From assembly GCA_905339215.1 (NCBI GenBank), contig CAJPFN010000052.1, forward strand, positions 1 to 44,170: a stretch of DNA of 44,170 bases. Reading direction: 5' to 3'. This DNA comes from Rhizobiaceae bacterium (GTDB taxonomy: Bacteria; Pseudomonadota; Alphaproteobacteria; Rhizobiales; Rhizobiaceae). The translations under genes were made by a program, and so were the position numbers. Positions 27,734-34,496 of this stretch are shown here, piece after piece. Within the stretch, counting starts at the first letter, position 1. The number at the start of each line of letters is the position of its first letter. Below the pieces are notes generated by a model. It had not been told where the DNA came from. It did not search any database and worked only from the letters and a program-made list of their open reading frames with translations.

Positions 27734-27988
27734 TCAGTCTTCGGCCACGCCATGGTCTTCGTCGATCGAATTCTGCTTGCGCGCGAAGACGAAGAGCATG
27801 ACGACGAAGGCGATGAGCGAACCCTGCGCGGCCATGTAGTAGCCGAGCGGGAAGCCGATGAAGGTGATTGAATTGAGCGAACCCACGAACATGTGGATCA
27901 CGTAGCCGAAGAACACCCACAGGGCCAACATGATGAACATGAGGTTCCTGGTCTTGTTCCAGTAACTGACGCGGTCTGGCGAAGCCAT
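27734..27988 (-). CDS. DUF4212 protein, small subunit of the symporter
   Basis: An 84-aa membrane protein with two helices and the DUF4212 (TIGR03647) pattern: SYWNKTRNLMFIMLALWVFF at the N-terminus, then GFPLGYYMAAQGSLIAF near residue 48 and a charged tail. The family is always found with an SSS transporter, as here. GGGAGGAGGGTAAGCGCG before this ATG decides the start; an upstream in-frame extension to 28168 has no support. The 268 bp up to the diverging 28257 gene should hold the promoters of both units. Confidence 0.92.
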   Translation of the reverse strand: MASPDRVSYWNKTRNLMFIMLALWVFFGYVIHMFVGSLNSITFIGFPLGYYMAAQGSLIAFVVMLFVFARKQNSIDEDHGVAED

Positions 27989-28256
27989 CGCGCTTACCCT
28001 CCTCCCTTTGACGAACCGAAAGCCCCTCGAGCCCCCGGTTCCCGGTTGATCTGCCGCCCCTTCCGCCGTCCTGCGGCGCACCAGCGGCCGGCAAAGACGC
28101 TCCGCGACGGGCACGGCGAGTCGATGCTTACAAACTGGTAACACTTGTGACGACGGGTGTTGATACAACTTTAGAATCGGTCACCGGTCCCGATCATTGC
28201 TGGCGGTGGCGTCCGACACGGCATAGACTGAAAGAAAACGCCGAGGGAGCGACGCC

Positions 28257-28886
28257 ATGGGTCTGGTCGACAAGCTGGTCGGGGGTATCTTCGCGAAACC
28301 CCAGCCGATCGCGACGCGCGCCGACCTCGCCGACTTCATGGATTCCCGCGCCGCCTTCCTCGCGCAGAAGTGCGTCGTCGAGTTCTGCCGCGTGCGCGCC
28401 GGCGTCTACTGGCAGAAGCTGTTTTCGGAAAAGGAGTTCCAGGCCGAGCTCGACCTGTCGCGCTGGCGGGCCTATCCGCCGGCTTTCGCCATGGTCGCCG
28501 AGATGGTCGAGGGTGCCCTGCGCGAGGCCGCGGGGATCCGGCAGCGGCACCTGCCGGAGCAACTGACCGGGTTGGCGAAGGAGGTCTTCTCCCGCTACGC
28601 CGTACCGGCAGGCGAGGAGCCGGCGTTCTGGACGCTCGGCCTCGGCCTCGTCGAGGAGCAGCTTGCGAACACGCAGTCAGGGCCGCCGCGGCCGGTGCGC
28701 GAGATGCCGAAACCCATGGCGCGGGCCGTGTTCAACGTGCTGCCGATGCACAAGGACATCGTTACCAACGACTACGACTACATCTTCAACAATCTGCGCA
28801 TGAACCTGCTCCGGGCTCACGAGGATTTCCTCAAGGCCGCGGAGCTGCCCGCCGTGGCCGACAGCCTGCTCGGCGCCGGCGAATAA
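28257..28886 (+). CDS. Uncharacterised conserved cytoplasmic protein
   Basis: A 209-aa protein with no signal peptide or membrane helix that I do not recognise by motif. It looks mainly helical, with several aromatic and charged clusters: VEFCRVRAGVYWQKLFSEKE near residue 40, RWRAYPPAFAMVAEMVEGAL near 70 and MHKDIVTNDYDYIFNNLRMN near 160. The gene is divergent from the DUF4212/symporter pair and faces the DUF2735 gene. The ATG follows GAGGGAGCGACGCC. Confidence 0.75.
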   Translation: MGLVDKLVGGIFAKPQPIATRADLADFMDSRAAFLAQKCVVEFCRVRAGVYWQKLFSEKEFQAELDLSRWRAYPPAFAMVAEMVEGALREAAGIRQRHLPEQLTGLAKEVFSRYAVPAGEEPAFWTLGLGLVEEQLANTQSGPPRPVREMPKPMARAVFNVLPMHKDIVTNDYDYIFNNLRMNLLRAHEDFLKAAELPAVADSLLGAGE

Positions 28887-28918
28887 AAGCCGCGTTCGGT
28901 CGCCCGACTGGCGCCGGC

Positions 28919-29128
28919 TCAGTGCCCGGCGTCCTTGTCGGATTCCCGCAGCGCCGCCTCGTGATACCAGGCGTCAACGCTGACCGTGGCGAAGCTGACA
29001 GCGGCGGCCCGGCGCGGCGCGAGCGCCACCACCGAACCCCCGGACTCCGCCGCGCGCTGGCCCCAGTTGCGCCTGCGGTTCGGGAACTCGACGATCTTCG
29101 CCGTCTCGAGGTGAGGGGTGTTTGCCAT
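28919..29128 (-). CDS. DUF2735 small protein, divergent from glnII
   Basis: A 69-aa protein with the DUF2735 pattern: an N-terminal AKIVEFPNRRR block near residue 10 and the C-terminal SVDAWYHEAALRESD, joined by a low-complexity linker. In rhizobia this family is encoded beside type II or type III glutamine synthetase genes, which fits its place here. Function is not established; a partner or modulator of glutamine synthetase is an inference. AAGGGAAACGAAC precedes the ATG. It shares a 381-bp control region with glnII. Confidence 0.85.
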   Translation of the reverse strand: MANTPHLETAKIVEFPNRRRNWGQRAAESGGSVVALAPRRAAAVSFATVSVDAWYHEAALRESDKDAGH

Positions 29129-29175
29129 GTTCGTTTCCCTTCACAGGCGTGCCTTGCGATCACGCCCGGGTTCTG

Positions 29176-29204
29176 AATATAGTCGATCCGCCGGCATGCG
29201 GCAA
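29176..29204 (-). promoter_or_regulatory. Possible sigma-70 promoter for the DUF2735 gene
   Basis: On the minus strand TTGCCG (29199-29204) and TATATT (29176-29181) are separated by 17 bp, about 48 bp upstream of the DUF2735 start codon. The -10 is AT-rich against a GC-rich background. No sigma-54 promoter was seen in this direction. Confidence 0.5.
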
Positions 29205-29226
29205 TAATAGCTGCGAAGTTACTTGA

Positions 29227-29245
29227 CTGCCTGCAAAATAGGCAG
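29227..29245. promoter_or_regulatory. Distal candidate NtrC site upstream of glnII
   Basis: CTGCCTGCAAAATAGGCAG contains TGC-N11-GCA, the NtrC-binding pattern. Its centre is about 215 bp upstream of the predicted sigma-54 start point. The reverse complement of the proximal site matches it at 16 of 19 positions. Confidence 0.7.
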
Positions 29246-29333
29246 AGAAATACTTTGCAGAATAAAGCGGCAACTATCTCCACAGCCATAATGCATCGCC
29301 GCCGGCTGCCCTGTTCGCAGCTGCGAAATGAAA

Positions 29334-29352
29334 CTGCCCGTTTTGTAGGCAG
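29334..29352. promoter_or_regulatory. Proximal candidate NtrC site upstream of glnII
   Basis: CTGCCCGTTTTGTAGGCAG also fits TGC-N11-GCA. Its centre is about 109 bp upstream of the predicted start point and 107 bp from the distal site, an arrangement usual for NtrC enhancers. Confidence 0.72.
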
Positions 29353-29425
29353 CGACGTCTGGCGGCTCGCGGTCCAGAACGCCCGTTTTCGCGAAAAGGT
29401 TGCGTTTTTCCACAATCCGCTCGCT

Positions 29426-29441
29426 TGGCATGGACCTTGCT
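29426..29441 (+). promoter_or_regulatory. Sigma-54 (-24/-12) promoter of glnII
   Basis: TGGCATGGACCTTGCT matches the RpoN consensus TGGCACG-N4-TTGCT with one change. Transcription would begin near 29452, leaving a leader of about 58 nt before the glnII ATG. Sigma-54/NtrC control of glnII under nitrogen limitation is known in rhizobia; the sites here are read from sequence only. Confidence 0.85.
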
Positions 29442-29509
29442 AAGTCCGTTGCGGTCTCGCGCGCCAGCGTGGCGGCGACGAGTGGAAAGCCCTTTTGCGA
29501 GAGGACGGC

Positions 29510-30550
29510 ATGACGAAATACAAGCTCGAATACATCTGGCTCGACGGCTACAGGCCGGTCCCGAACCTGCGTGGCAAGACGCAGATCAAGGAGTTCGACA
29601 CGTTCCCCTCGCTCGGCGAGCTTCCGCTGTGGGGTTTTGACGGCTCGTCCACCGAGCAGGCCGAGGGGCGCAGCTCCGATTGCGTGCTGAAGCCGGTCGC
29701 CGTCTATCCGGACCCGGCCCGCCGGAACGGCGCGCTGGTCATGTGCGAGGTGATGATGCCGGACGGCGTCACGCCGCATCCGTCGAACAGCCGCGCCACC
29801 ATCCTCGACGACGACGACGCCTGGTTCGGCTTCGAGCAGGAGTACTTCTTCTACAAGGACGGCCGCCCGCTCGGCTTCCCCGAGCACGGCTACCCGGCGC
29901 CGCAGGGCCCGTACTACACCGGTGTCGGCTTCAAGAATGTCGGCTCGATCGCCCGCCAGATCGTCGAGGAGCATCTCGACCTCTGCCTGGAGGCCGGCAT
30001 CAATCACGAGGGCATCAACGCCGAGGTGGCCAAGGGCCAGTGGGAATTCCAGATCTTCGGCAAGGGCTCGCGCAAGGCCGCCGACCAGATCTGGATCGCG
30101 CGCTACCTGCTGCTTCGCCTCTGCGAGAAGTACGGCATCGACATCGAGTGGCACTGCAAGCCGCTCGGCGACACCGACTGGAACGGCTCGGGCATGCACT
30201 GCAACTTCTCGACCAAGTACATGCGCGAAGTGGGCGGCAAGGACTATTTCGAGGCCCTCATGGCGGCCTTCGACCGGAACCTGATGGACCACATCAACGT
30301 CTACGGGCCGGACAACCACATGCGCCTGACCGGCAAGCACGAGACGGCGCCGTGGAACAAGTTCTCCTACGGCGTCGCCGACCGCGGCGCCTCGATCCGC
30401 GTGCCGCATTCCTTCGTGCGCAACGACTACAAGGGCTACCTGGAAGACCGCCGGCCGAACAGCCAGGGCGACCCCTACCAGATTGCCAGCCAGGTGCTGA
30501 AGACCATTTCCGAAGTGCCGACGGAGGCTTCCGAGAAGGCCGCGGCGTAA
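29510..30550 (+). CDS. glnII: Glutamine synthetase type II (GSII)
   Basis: GSII makes glutamine from glutamate, ammonia and ATP; it is the eukaryote-like octameric/decameric form found in rhizobia and relatives besides GSI. The 346-aa product has the family blocks LPLWGFDGSSTEQAEGRSSD near residue 40, AWFGFEQEYFFYKDGRPLGF near 107, AGINHEGINAEVAKGQWEFQ near 160 (metal and glutamate site) and NGSGMHCNFSTKYMRE near 225. GSII lacks the adenylylation tyrosine loop of GSI, so control is mainly transcriptional. The ATG after GAGAGGACGGC was chosen over a TTG 15 bp upstream. Confidence 0.97.
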   Translation: MTKYKLEYIWLDGYRPVPNLRGKTQIKEFDTFPSLGELPLWGFDGSSTEQAEGRSSDCVLKPVAVYPDPARRNGALVMCEVMMPDGVTPHPSNSRATILDDDDAWFGFEQEYFFYKDGRPLGFPEHGYPAPQGPYYTGVGFKNVGSIARQIVEEHLDLCLEAGINHEGINAEVAKGQWEFQIFGKGSRKAADQIWIARYLLLRLCEKYGIDIEWHCKPLGDTDWNGSGMHCNFSTKYMREVGGKDYFEALMAAFDRNLMDHINVYGPDNHMRLTGKHETAPWNKFSYGVADRGASIRVPHSFVRNDYKGYLEDRRPNSQGDPYQIASQVLKTISEVPTEASEKAAA

Positions 30551-30577
30551 ATTCCCTGCCTCCCGAGGCACTTGCGC

Positions 30578-30606
30578 AAGGCCCGGCGGGAAACCGCCGG
30601 GCCTTT
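30578..30606 (+). terminator. Intrinsic terminator after glnII
   Basis: A perfect 12-bp stem (AAGGCCCGGCGG with CCGCCGGGCCTT, loop GAAA) ends in a short T-run, 27 bp after the glnII stop. The 100 bp between it and the next gene hold nothing recognisable. Confidence 0.88.
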
Positions 30607-30708
30607 CCGTCGGCGGCTGGCTTCTTTCGCGCATGCGCCGGCGTCGCCGTCCACCGGGTTTTTTCGGTGCGGCTCTCGGGGACAGGGATGCGGTGGCGAC
30701 CGGCGTCG

Positions 30709-31173
30709 TCATGACGTATCGGGCGCGGCAACGCGAAGCGGGCCGGCGCGGGAAACGAATGCGGAGAGCGCCGCCGACATAGTGGCCGCGCGGCGGGTGG
30801 AGAAAGAACCTTCGGTCCGGCCGGAGCGGCCGTCACCGGGCGTGCAAAGCAGCGCTATCTGCGCTTCGAGTTCAAAGGCCAGCGCGCGAAACGTCTCGGC
30901 GAGGCGCAGCGCGTCCTCGGGCCGGTTGCCGGCCGTATTGCCGGTGGGATCGGGCGCCGCCGAGGGAGGGGCCGCATGATGCGGCAGGTCCTCTTCGCCG
31001 GTGACGAATTCGCGCGCGATCGCCTCGGCGCGTCGCAGGATCCAGAGCACGATGCCGCGGACGAAAGCGGAGCGGCCTGCGGCGCGCTCGGCGAGGCCGG
31101 CGAAGGCATTGAGCAGGGCGACGAGGCGCATCAGCGCCGCCCGTTCCTCCTGCCAAGCCTGCTTCCACTCCAT
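30709..31173 (-). CDS. Uncharacterised alanine-rich helical protein
   Basis: A 154-aa protein that I do not recognise. The N-terminal half is helical and amphipathic (WQEERAALMRLVALLNAFAG, FVRGIVLWILRRAEAIAREF), the middle is a proline-rich linker (residues 68-85), and a second helical part (LRLAETFRALAFELEAQIAL) precedes a polar tail. No signal peptide is evident. GGAAGGCGGCG precedes the ATG on the minus strand. It converges on glnII and is divergent from the DUF1993 gene. Codon use looks like its neighbours. Confidence 0.65.
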   Translation of the reverse strand: MEWKQAWQEERAALMRLVALLNAFAGLAERAAGRSAFVRGIVLWILRRAEAIAREFVTGEEDLPHHAAPPSAAPDPTGNTAGNRPEDALRLAETFRALAFELEAQIALLCTPGDGRSGRTEGSFSTRRAATMSAALSAFVSRAGPLRVAAPDTS

Positions 31174-31408
31174 CGCCGCCTTCCTTTCGTTTGGCGGACC
31201 GATTGTCGGCCCAAGCGCGGGGAGGGGGATAAAATTCGTGAAGATTGCTGACAGATGCTGACAGGGAGGAGGACCGGCCCCGCCATGCCATCATTGCAGG
31301 GTAGCGGAATCGGGAATCCAAATCGTCGATGGTGGAGGCAGACGCTGCAGCTCTGGCGTGGCGGCAAAAAAGGCGGCATGTGTAGCCCGCCACAAAAGGG
31401 AGGCTGAT

Positions 31409-31915
31409 GTGACGATCTCGATGTACCGGGCTTCGGTGCCGGTGTTTTCCGCCATGCTCAAGGCGCTCGATCACGTGCTGGCGAAGGCGGAACGCCATGC
31501 CGCCGAGACCGGTGCAGATCCGGACGAGCTGTTTTCGGCGCGGCTCGCTGCGGACATGCTGCCTCTGAAGTCGCAAGTGCAGATCGCCTGCGATCACGCC
31601 AAGGGGGCGAGCTGCCGGCTCGCCGGGCGCGATATCCCGTCCTTTCCCGACAACGAGGTGAATTTTACCGACCTCCACGCGCGGATCGCAAAAACCCGCG
31701 ACCTGCTGAAGACCTTTGCGGAGGCCGACATCGACGGCTCCGAAGAGCGCGAGATCGTCATCGCGCTCCGTCAGGGCGACCTGCGCTTCACCGGCATGCA
31801 GTACCTGCTGCACTACGCGACGCCGAACTTCTATTTCCACGTCACGACGGCCTACGACATCCTGCGCAGCCGAGGCGTGCCGCTCGGCAAGGCCGACTTC
31901 TTCGGTCGCGGATAG
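31409..31915 (+). CDS. DUF1993 family protein
   Basis: A 168-aa cytoplasmic protein of the DUF1993 family, related to the DinB-like four-helix fold. Typical features are the start TISMYRASVPVFSAMLKALD, LAADMLPLKSQVQIACDHAK near residue 50, and the C-terminal MQYLLHYATPNFYFHVTTAY followed by DILRSRGVPLGKADFFG. The biochemical role is unknown. A GTG start after AAAAGGGAGG fits the family N-terminus better than the upstream in-frame readings. It converges on the DUF1127-like gene. Confidence 0.88.
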   Translation: MTISMYRASVPVFSAMLKALDHVLAKAERHAAETGADPDELFSARLAADMLPLKSQVQIACDHAKGASCRLAGRDIPSFPDNEVNFTDLHARIAKTRDLLKTFAEADIDGSEEREIVIALRQGDLRFTGMQYLLHYATPNFYFHVTTAYDILRSRGVPLGKADFFGRG

Positions 31916-31926
31916 GGAACGTGGGC

Positions 31927-31950
31927 GGCGCGGACCGGCCGGCCCGCGCC
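31927..31950. terminator. GC-rich inverted repeat between converging genes
   Basis: GGCGCGG and CCGCGCC form a 7-bp pair around an inner GGCC palindrome, 12 bp after the DUF1993 stop and 17 bp from the end of the gene on the other strand. No T-run is visible, so the terminator role is only likely from position. Confidence 0.45.
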
Positions 31951-31966
31951 TCTGCGCTTCGCGGCG

Positions 31967-32134
31967 CTACTGACGCGCCGCCATCTCGCGGGCGATGCGC
32001 GGGAAATCGGCCGGCTTGATGCCGATGTCGATGCGATCGGCATCGCTCAGCGCGTTGAGCACGGCCAGCGCGGCGCGGTAGCGGTCCTGCTCCTTCGGCC
32101 GCGGCCTTGCGAACAGTTCGGTAAAGAACCCCAT
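31967..32134 (-). CDS. DUF1127-like small protein
   Basis: A 55-aa basic protein starting MGFFTELFARPRPKEQDRYR and ending DIGIKPADFPRIAREMAARQ. The C-terminal half resembles the short DUF1127/YjiS-type motif (LxxLxDxxLxDIGIxR), which in alphaproteobacteria occurs in small proteins tied to phosphate, carbon or RNA-turnover responses. The ATG after GACCAGGAGCCAGATC fits; longer in-frame readings do not look like protein. An inverted repeat at 32206-32224 lies 72 bp upstream. Confidence 0.75.
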   Translation of the reverse strand: MGFFTELFARPRPKEQDRYRAALAVLNALSDADRIDIGIKPADFPRIAREMAARQ

Positions 32135-32205
32135 GATCTGGCTCCTGGTCCGGTTCCCCCCGCTGCCGATGTAGGTCGATTCACGGATATTGTGCAGTGC
32201 AGCAT

Positions 32206-32224
32206 GCGCATGGCAGCCATGCGC
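32206..32224. promoter_or_regulatory. Perfect 8-bp inverted repeat in the 32135-32388 divergent region
   Basis: GCGCATGG and CCATGCGC flank CAG. The site lies between the DUF1127-like gene (minus) and the J-like gene (plus) and could be an operator for either. No other motif was recognised in this 254-bp stretch. Confidence 0.45.
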
Positions 32225-32388
32225 GCTCCGGCGTCGGCCGGTCATGAAACCGCCGCATCCGCATCGCGGCGCGTTATTTCCGGGAAGGATAAAATCGTCG
32301 GATCGGCCGGAAGCCATTCTTAACCTCACGCGCATAGATTGCGAAACGGGACCGCTTTCCGCGCGTTGATAAGGTCGGAGGAGCTGTC

Positions 32389-32886
32389 ATGCCGATGCAT
32401 ACGAACCGCGACTTCGCCACCCTCCTGAAAGATCTGCTGGCCGAATCCGAGAACGACGGACCCGGACCGGCCGGTCCCGCGACCGTTCCGTTCGACTATC
32501 TGGCCGTCGCCGACGAACTCCTGTCCGGCCGCATCACCGTGTCGGACGAAACCGTCGCAGCCGTCTATCGCGAGACGTCCGGCGAGGTCGACGAGACCGT
32601 CGAAGCGCTGTTCGAGGCGGCGGGCGTCTCTGCCGAGCCTGATCCGTCGCCGGTCGAACTCCCGTCCGTCGAGCCGGAAGCCATTTCGCGCGAACTGGGG
32701 ATCAAGGGCAACACGCCGGTGGCCGCCCTCGCACACATCCGCCGCGCCTTCGCTTTCAGGAACCACCCCGATCGCGTCGCGCCGCACCTGAGGCAGCGCG
32801 CCCTGCTGCGCATGCAGGTCGCCAACATGCTGATCGATGACGCTCGCCGGCGCGCGCTCGCCGCAGCGCGTCCGCCCCGCGGCTGA
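32389..32886 (+). CDS. Protein with C-terminal degenerate J-like (HPD) domain
   Basis: A 165-aa cytoplasmic protein. The N-terminal 95 residues are acidic and rich in Pro, Glu and Val, with no known domain. The C-terminal part (about 100-160) reads like helices II and III of a J-domain: AHIRRAFAFRNHPDRV, with the His-Pro-Asp tripeptide that in DnaJ proteins stimulates Hsp70 ATPase, followed by LRMQVANMLIDDARRRAL. There is no G/F-rich linker or zinc domain. A DnaK cochaperone or adaptor role is an inference. AGGTCGGAGGAGCTGTC precedes the ATG. Confidence 0.72.
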   Translation: MPMHTNRDFATLLKDLLAESENDGPGPAGPATVPFDYLAVADELLSGRITVSDETVAAVYRETSGEVDETVEALFEAAGVSAEPDPSPVELPSVEPEAISRELGIKGNTPVAALAHIRRAFAFRNHPDRVAPHLRQRALLRMQVANMLIDDARRRALAAARPPRG

Positions 32887-33012
32887 GGTCCCGGTTTCCG
32901 CGATCATCGTTTCCGCAATCGTCGCGCCTTTGCGTCCGTCGGGGGTAGCCTCGCAGGCCTGCCCATGCCAGAATCAAAAGCCAATACCGGCGCCGGAAAT
33001 CGACGGTAGAAA

Positions 33013-33041
33013 TTGACAGTCCGGCCATCACGGTTTTTTAG
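33013..33041 (+). promoter_or_regulatory. Weak candidate promoter for the 33105 gene
   Basis: TTGACA (33013-33018) is followed after 17 bp by TTTTAG (33036-33041). The -35 is perfect, the -10 poor. The start codon of the next gene is 64 bp downstream. Confidence 0.35.
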
Positions 33042-33104
33042 TCGCGCTTCGTGCCGAGGGCGAGATTCGCCGCGACGGTGCGAGCGCCTCCGCGAGGAAC
33101 GGGT

Positions 33105-33353
33105 ATGGAAGACAATTACGAAAAATACGCGATAGCGGTGATCATCGTCTTCGGTGCGGTCATCATCGGCGGGCTCATGGCCGCGACGATCGCGTTCGGC
33201 GACCGATCCGGCTTCCTTTTCGCGCTCGGCTCGGCGACGGCCGCCTGGATCGCGGGCCACGCCATGCTCTTCGACAGGCCGCGCTTCTACGGCGGTCTGA
33301 TCGTGATCGCCACGCTGATGGCGATCGCCGCCACGATCACACTGGTGACCTGA
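33105..33353 (+). CDS. Small inner-membrane protein, unknown
   Basis: An 82-aa protein with a short polar start (MEDNYEKYA) and three hydrophobic stretches (about residues 9-30, 36-54 and 60-80), suggesting three membrane helices. No family motif is recognised. Its ATG after GAGGAACGGGT is preferred to a longer in-frame start at 33051 that adds a basic segment. The aldo/keto reductase gene starts 62 bp further on. Confidence 0.65.
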   Translation: MEDNYEKYAIAVIIVFGAVIIGGLMAATIAFGDRSGFLFALGSATAAWIAGHAMLFDRPRFYGGLIVIATLMAIAATITLVT

Positions 33354-33415
33354 CCGAGGGCGGCCCCGCCGCAGGCCGCCGCGCTACCCCCCAGCGTACT
33401 CCACAAGGACATTCG

Positions 33416-34468
33416 ATGCAGTACAGCCGTCTCGGCCGGACGGACCTGACCGTCTCGCGGATATGTCTCGGCACCATGACCTGGGGCCAGCAGAACAGCG
33501 AGGCGGAAGGGCATGCGCAGATGGACCGTGCCTTCGAGCGCGGCGTCAACTTCCTCGATACGGCGGAACTCTATTCCATTCCGCCGAAGCCGGAGACGCA
33601 AGGTTCGACCGAGCGCATCATCGGCACGTGGATGAAGGCCGGCGGCAACCGCGACCGCGTCGTGCTGGCGAGCAAGGTCATCGGGCGCACCGCCGACGAC
33701 TGGTTCCGCGGCGGCCGGCCGTCGAAGCTGGTGCGCGCCGACATCTTCGATGCGGTGGAAAAGTCCCTGGCGCGTCTCCAGACCGACTTCGTCGACCTCT
33801 ACCAGATTCACTTCCCCGAGCGCCGGGTTCCGTGGGGATCGAACCCGACCCGCGCCGAGACCTGGCCGATGCCGCGCGACGCCGACGAGACGCCGATCGC
33901 CGAGACGCTCGCCGTCTTCGACGAACTGGTCAAGGCCGGCAAGATCCGCCATTTCGGGCTTTCCAACGAAAGCTCCTGGGGCGTCATGCGCTACGTCTTC
34001 GCGAGCGAGATGGGCGTCGGCCCCCGGCCCGTTTCGCTGCAGAACGCCTACAACCTGCTCAACCGTACCTTCGAGGTGAACCTCGCCGAGGTCTGCGATC
34101 GCGAGGAGGTCGGCCTGCTCGCCTACTCGCCGCTGGCGCAAGGCTATCTCACCGGAAAGTACGACCACGGGGCCCGGCCCGCCGGCGCGCGGACGACCCT
34201 GTTCAACCGCGGCCAACGCTACGAGAAACCCAATGCCGCCGAGGCGATCCTCGAATACGGCAGGATAGCGCGGTCCTTTGGCATGGAGCCGGCGCTGTTT
34301 GCCAACGCCTTCGTCACGCATCAGCCGTTCGTCGCCGCCAACATCATCGGCGCGACCTCGCTCGAGCAGCTCGACATGGCGCTCGATTCGGCCGAGGTGA
34401 CGTGGACCGACGAAATGCAGAAGGCGGCCGACGCGGTGCACCAGCGGTTCGGCAATCCGTGCCCGTAG
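33416..34468 (+). CDS. Aldo/keto reductase, Tas-like
   Basis: An NADPH-dependent oxidoreductase of the AKR superfamily with a TIM barrel. The 350-aa product has the AKR start MQYSRLGRTDLTVSRICLGT and the catalytic tetrad in usual places: Asp in NFLDTAELY near residue 48, the Tyr of that segment near 53, Lys in VLASKVIG near 86 and His in LYQIHFPER near 128. Length and the GQNS/GTMTWG region resemble the E. coli Tas protein; the natural substrate is unknown. It shares a transcription unit with the cysteine desulfurase-like gene 28 bp downstream. Confidence 0.9.
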   Translation: MQYSRLGRTDLTVSRICLGTMTWGQQNSEAEGHAQMDRAFERGVNFLDTAELYSIPPKPETQGSTERIIGTWMKAGGNRDRVVLASKVIGRTADDWFRGGRPSKLVRADIFDAVEKSLARLQTDFVDLYQIHFPERRVPWGSNPTRAETWPMPRDADETPIAETLAVFDELVKAGKIRHFGLSNESSWGVMRYVFASEMGVGPRPVSLQNAYNLLNRTFEVNLAEVCDREEVGLLAYSPLAQGYLTGKYDHGARPAGARTTLFNRGQRYEKPNAAEAILEYGRIARSFGMEPALFANAFVTHQPFVAANIIGATSLEQLDMALDSAEVTWTDEMQKAADAVHQRFGNPCP

Positions 34469-34496
34469 CGAGCCGTCGGGTGAGGGGGAGGGGACG

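Noticed and set aside
31246-31265. Tandem 10-bp repeat with TGCTGACAG
   Set aside because: Only two short copies; nothing links it to a promoter or mobile element, so it is probably chance.
32894-32923. Two tandem 15-bp near-copies beginning GTTTCCGC
   Set aside because: Two mismatches, two copies only, just after a stop codon; too little to call a functional repeat.
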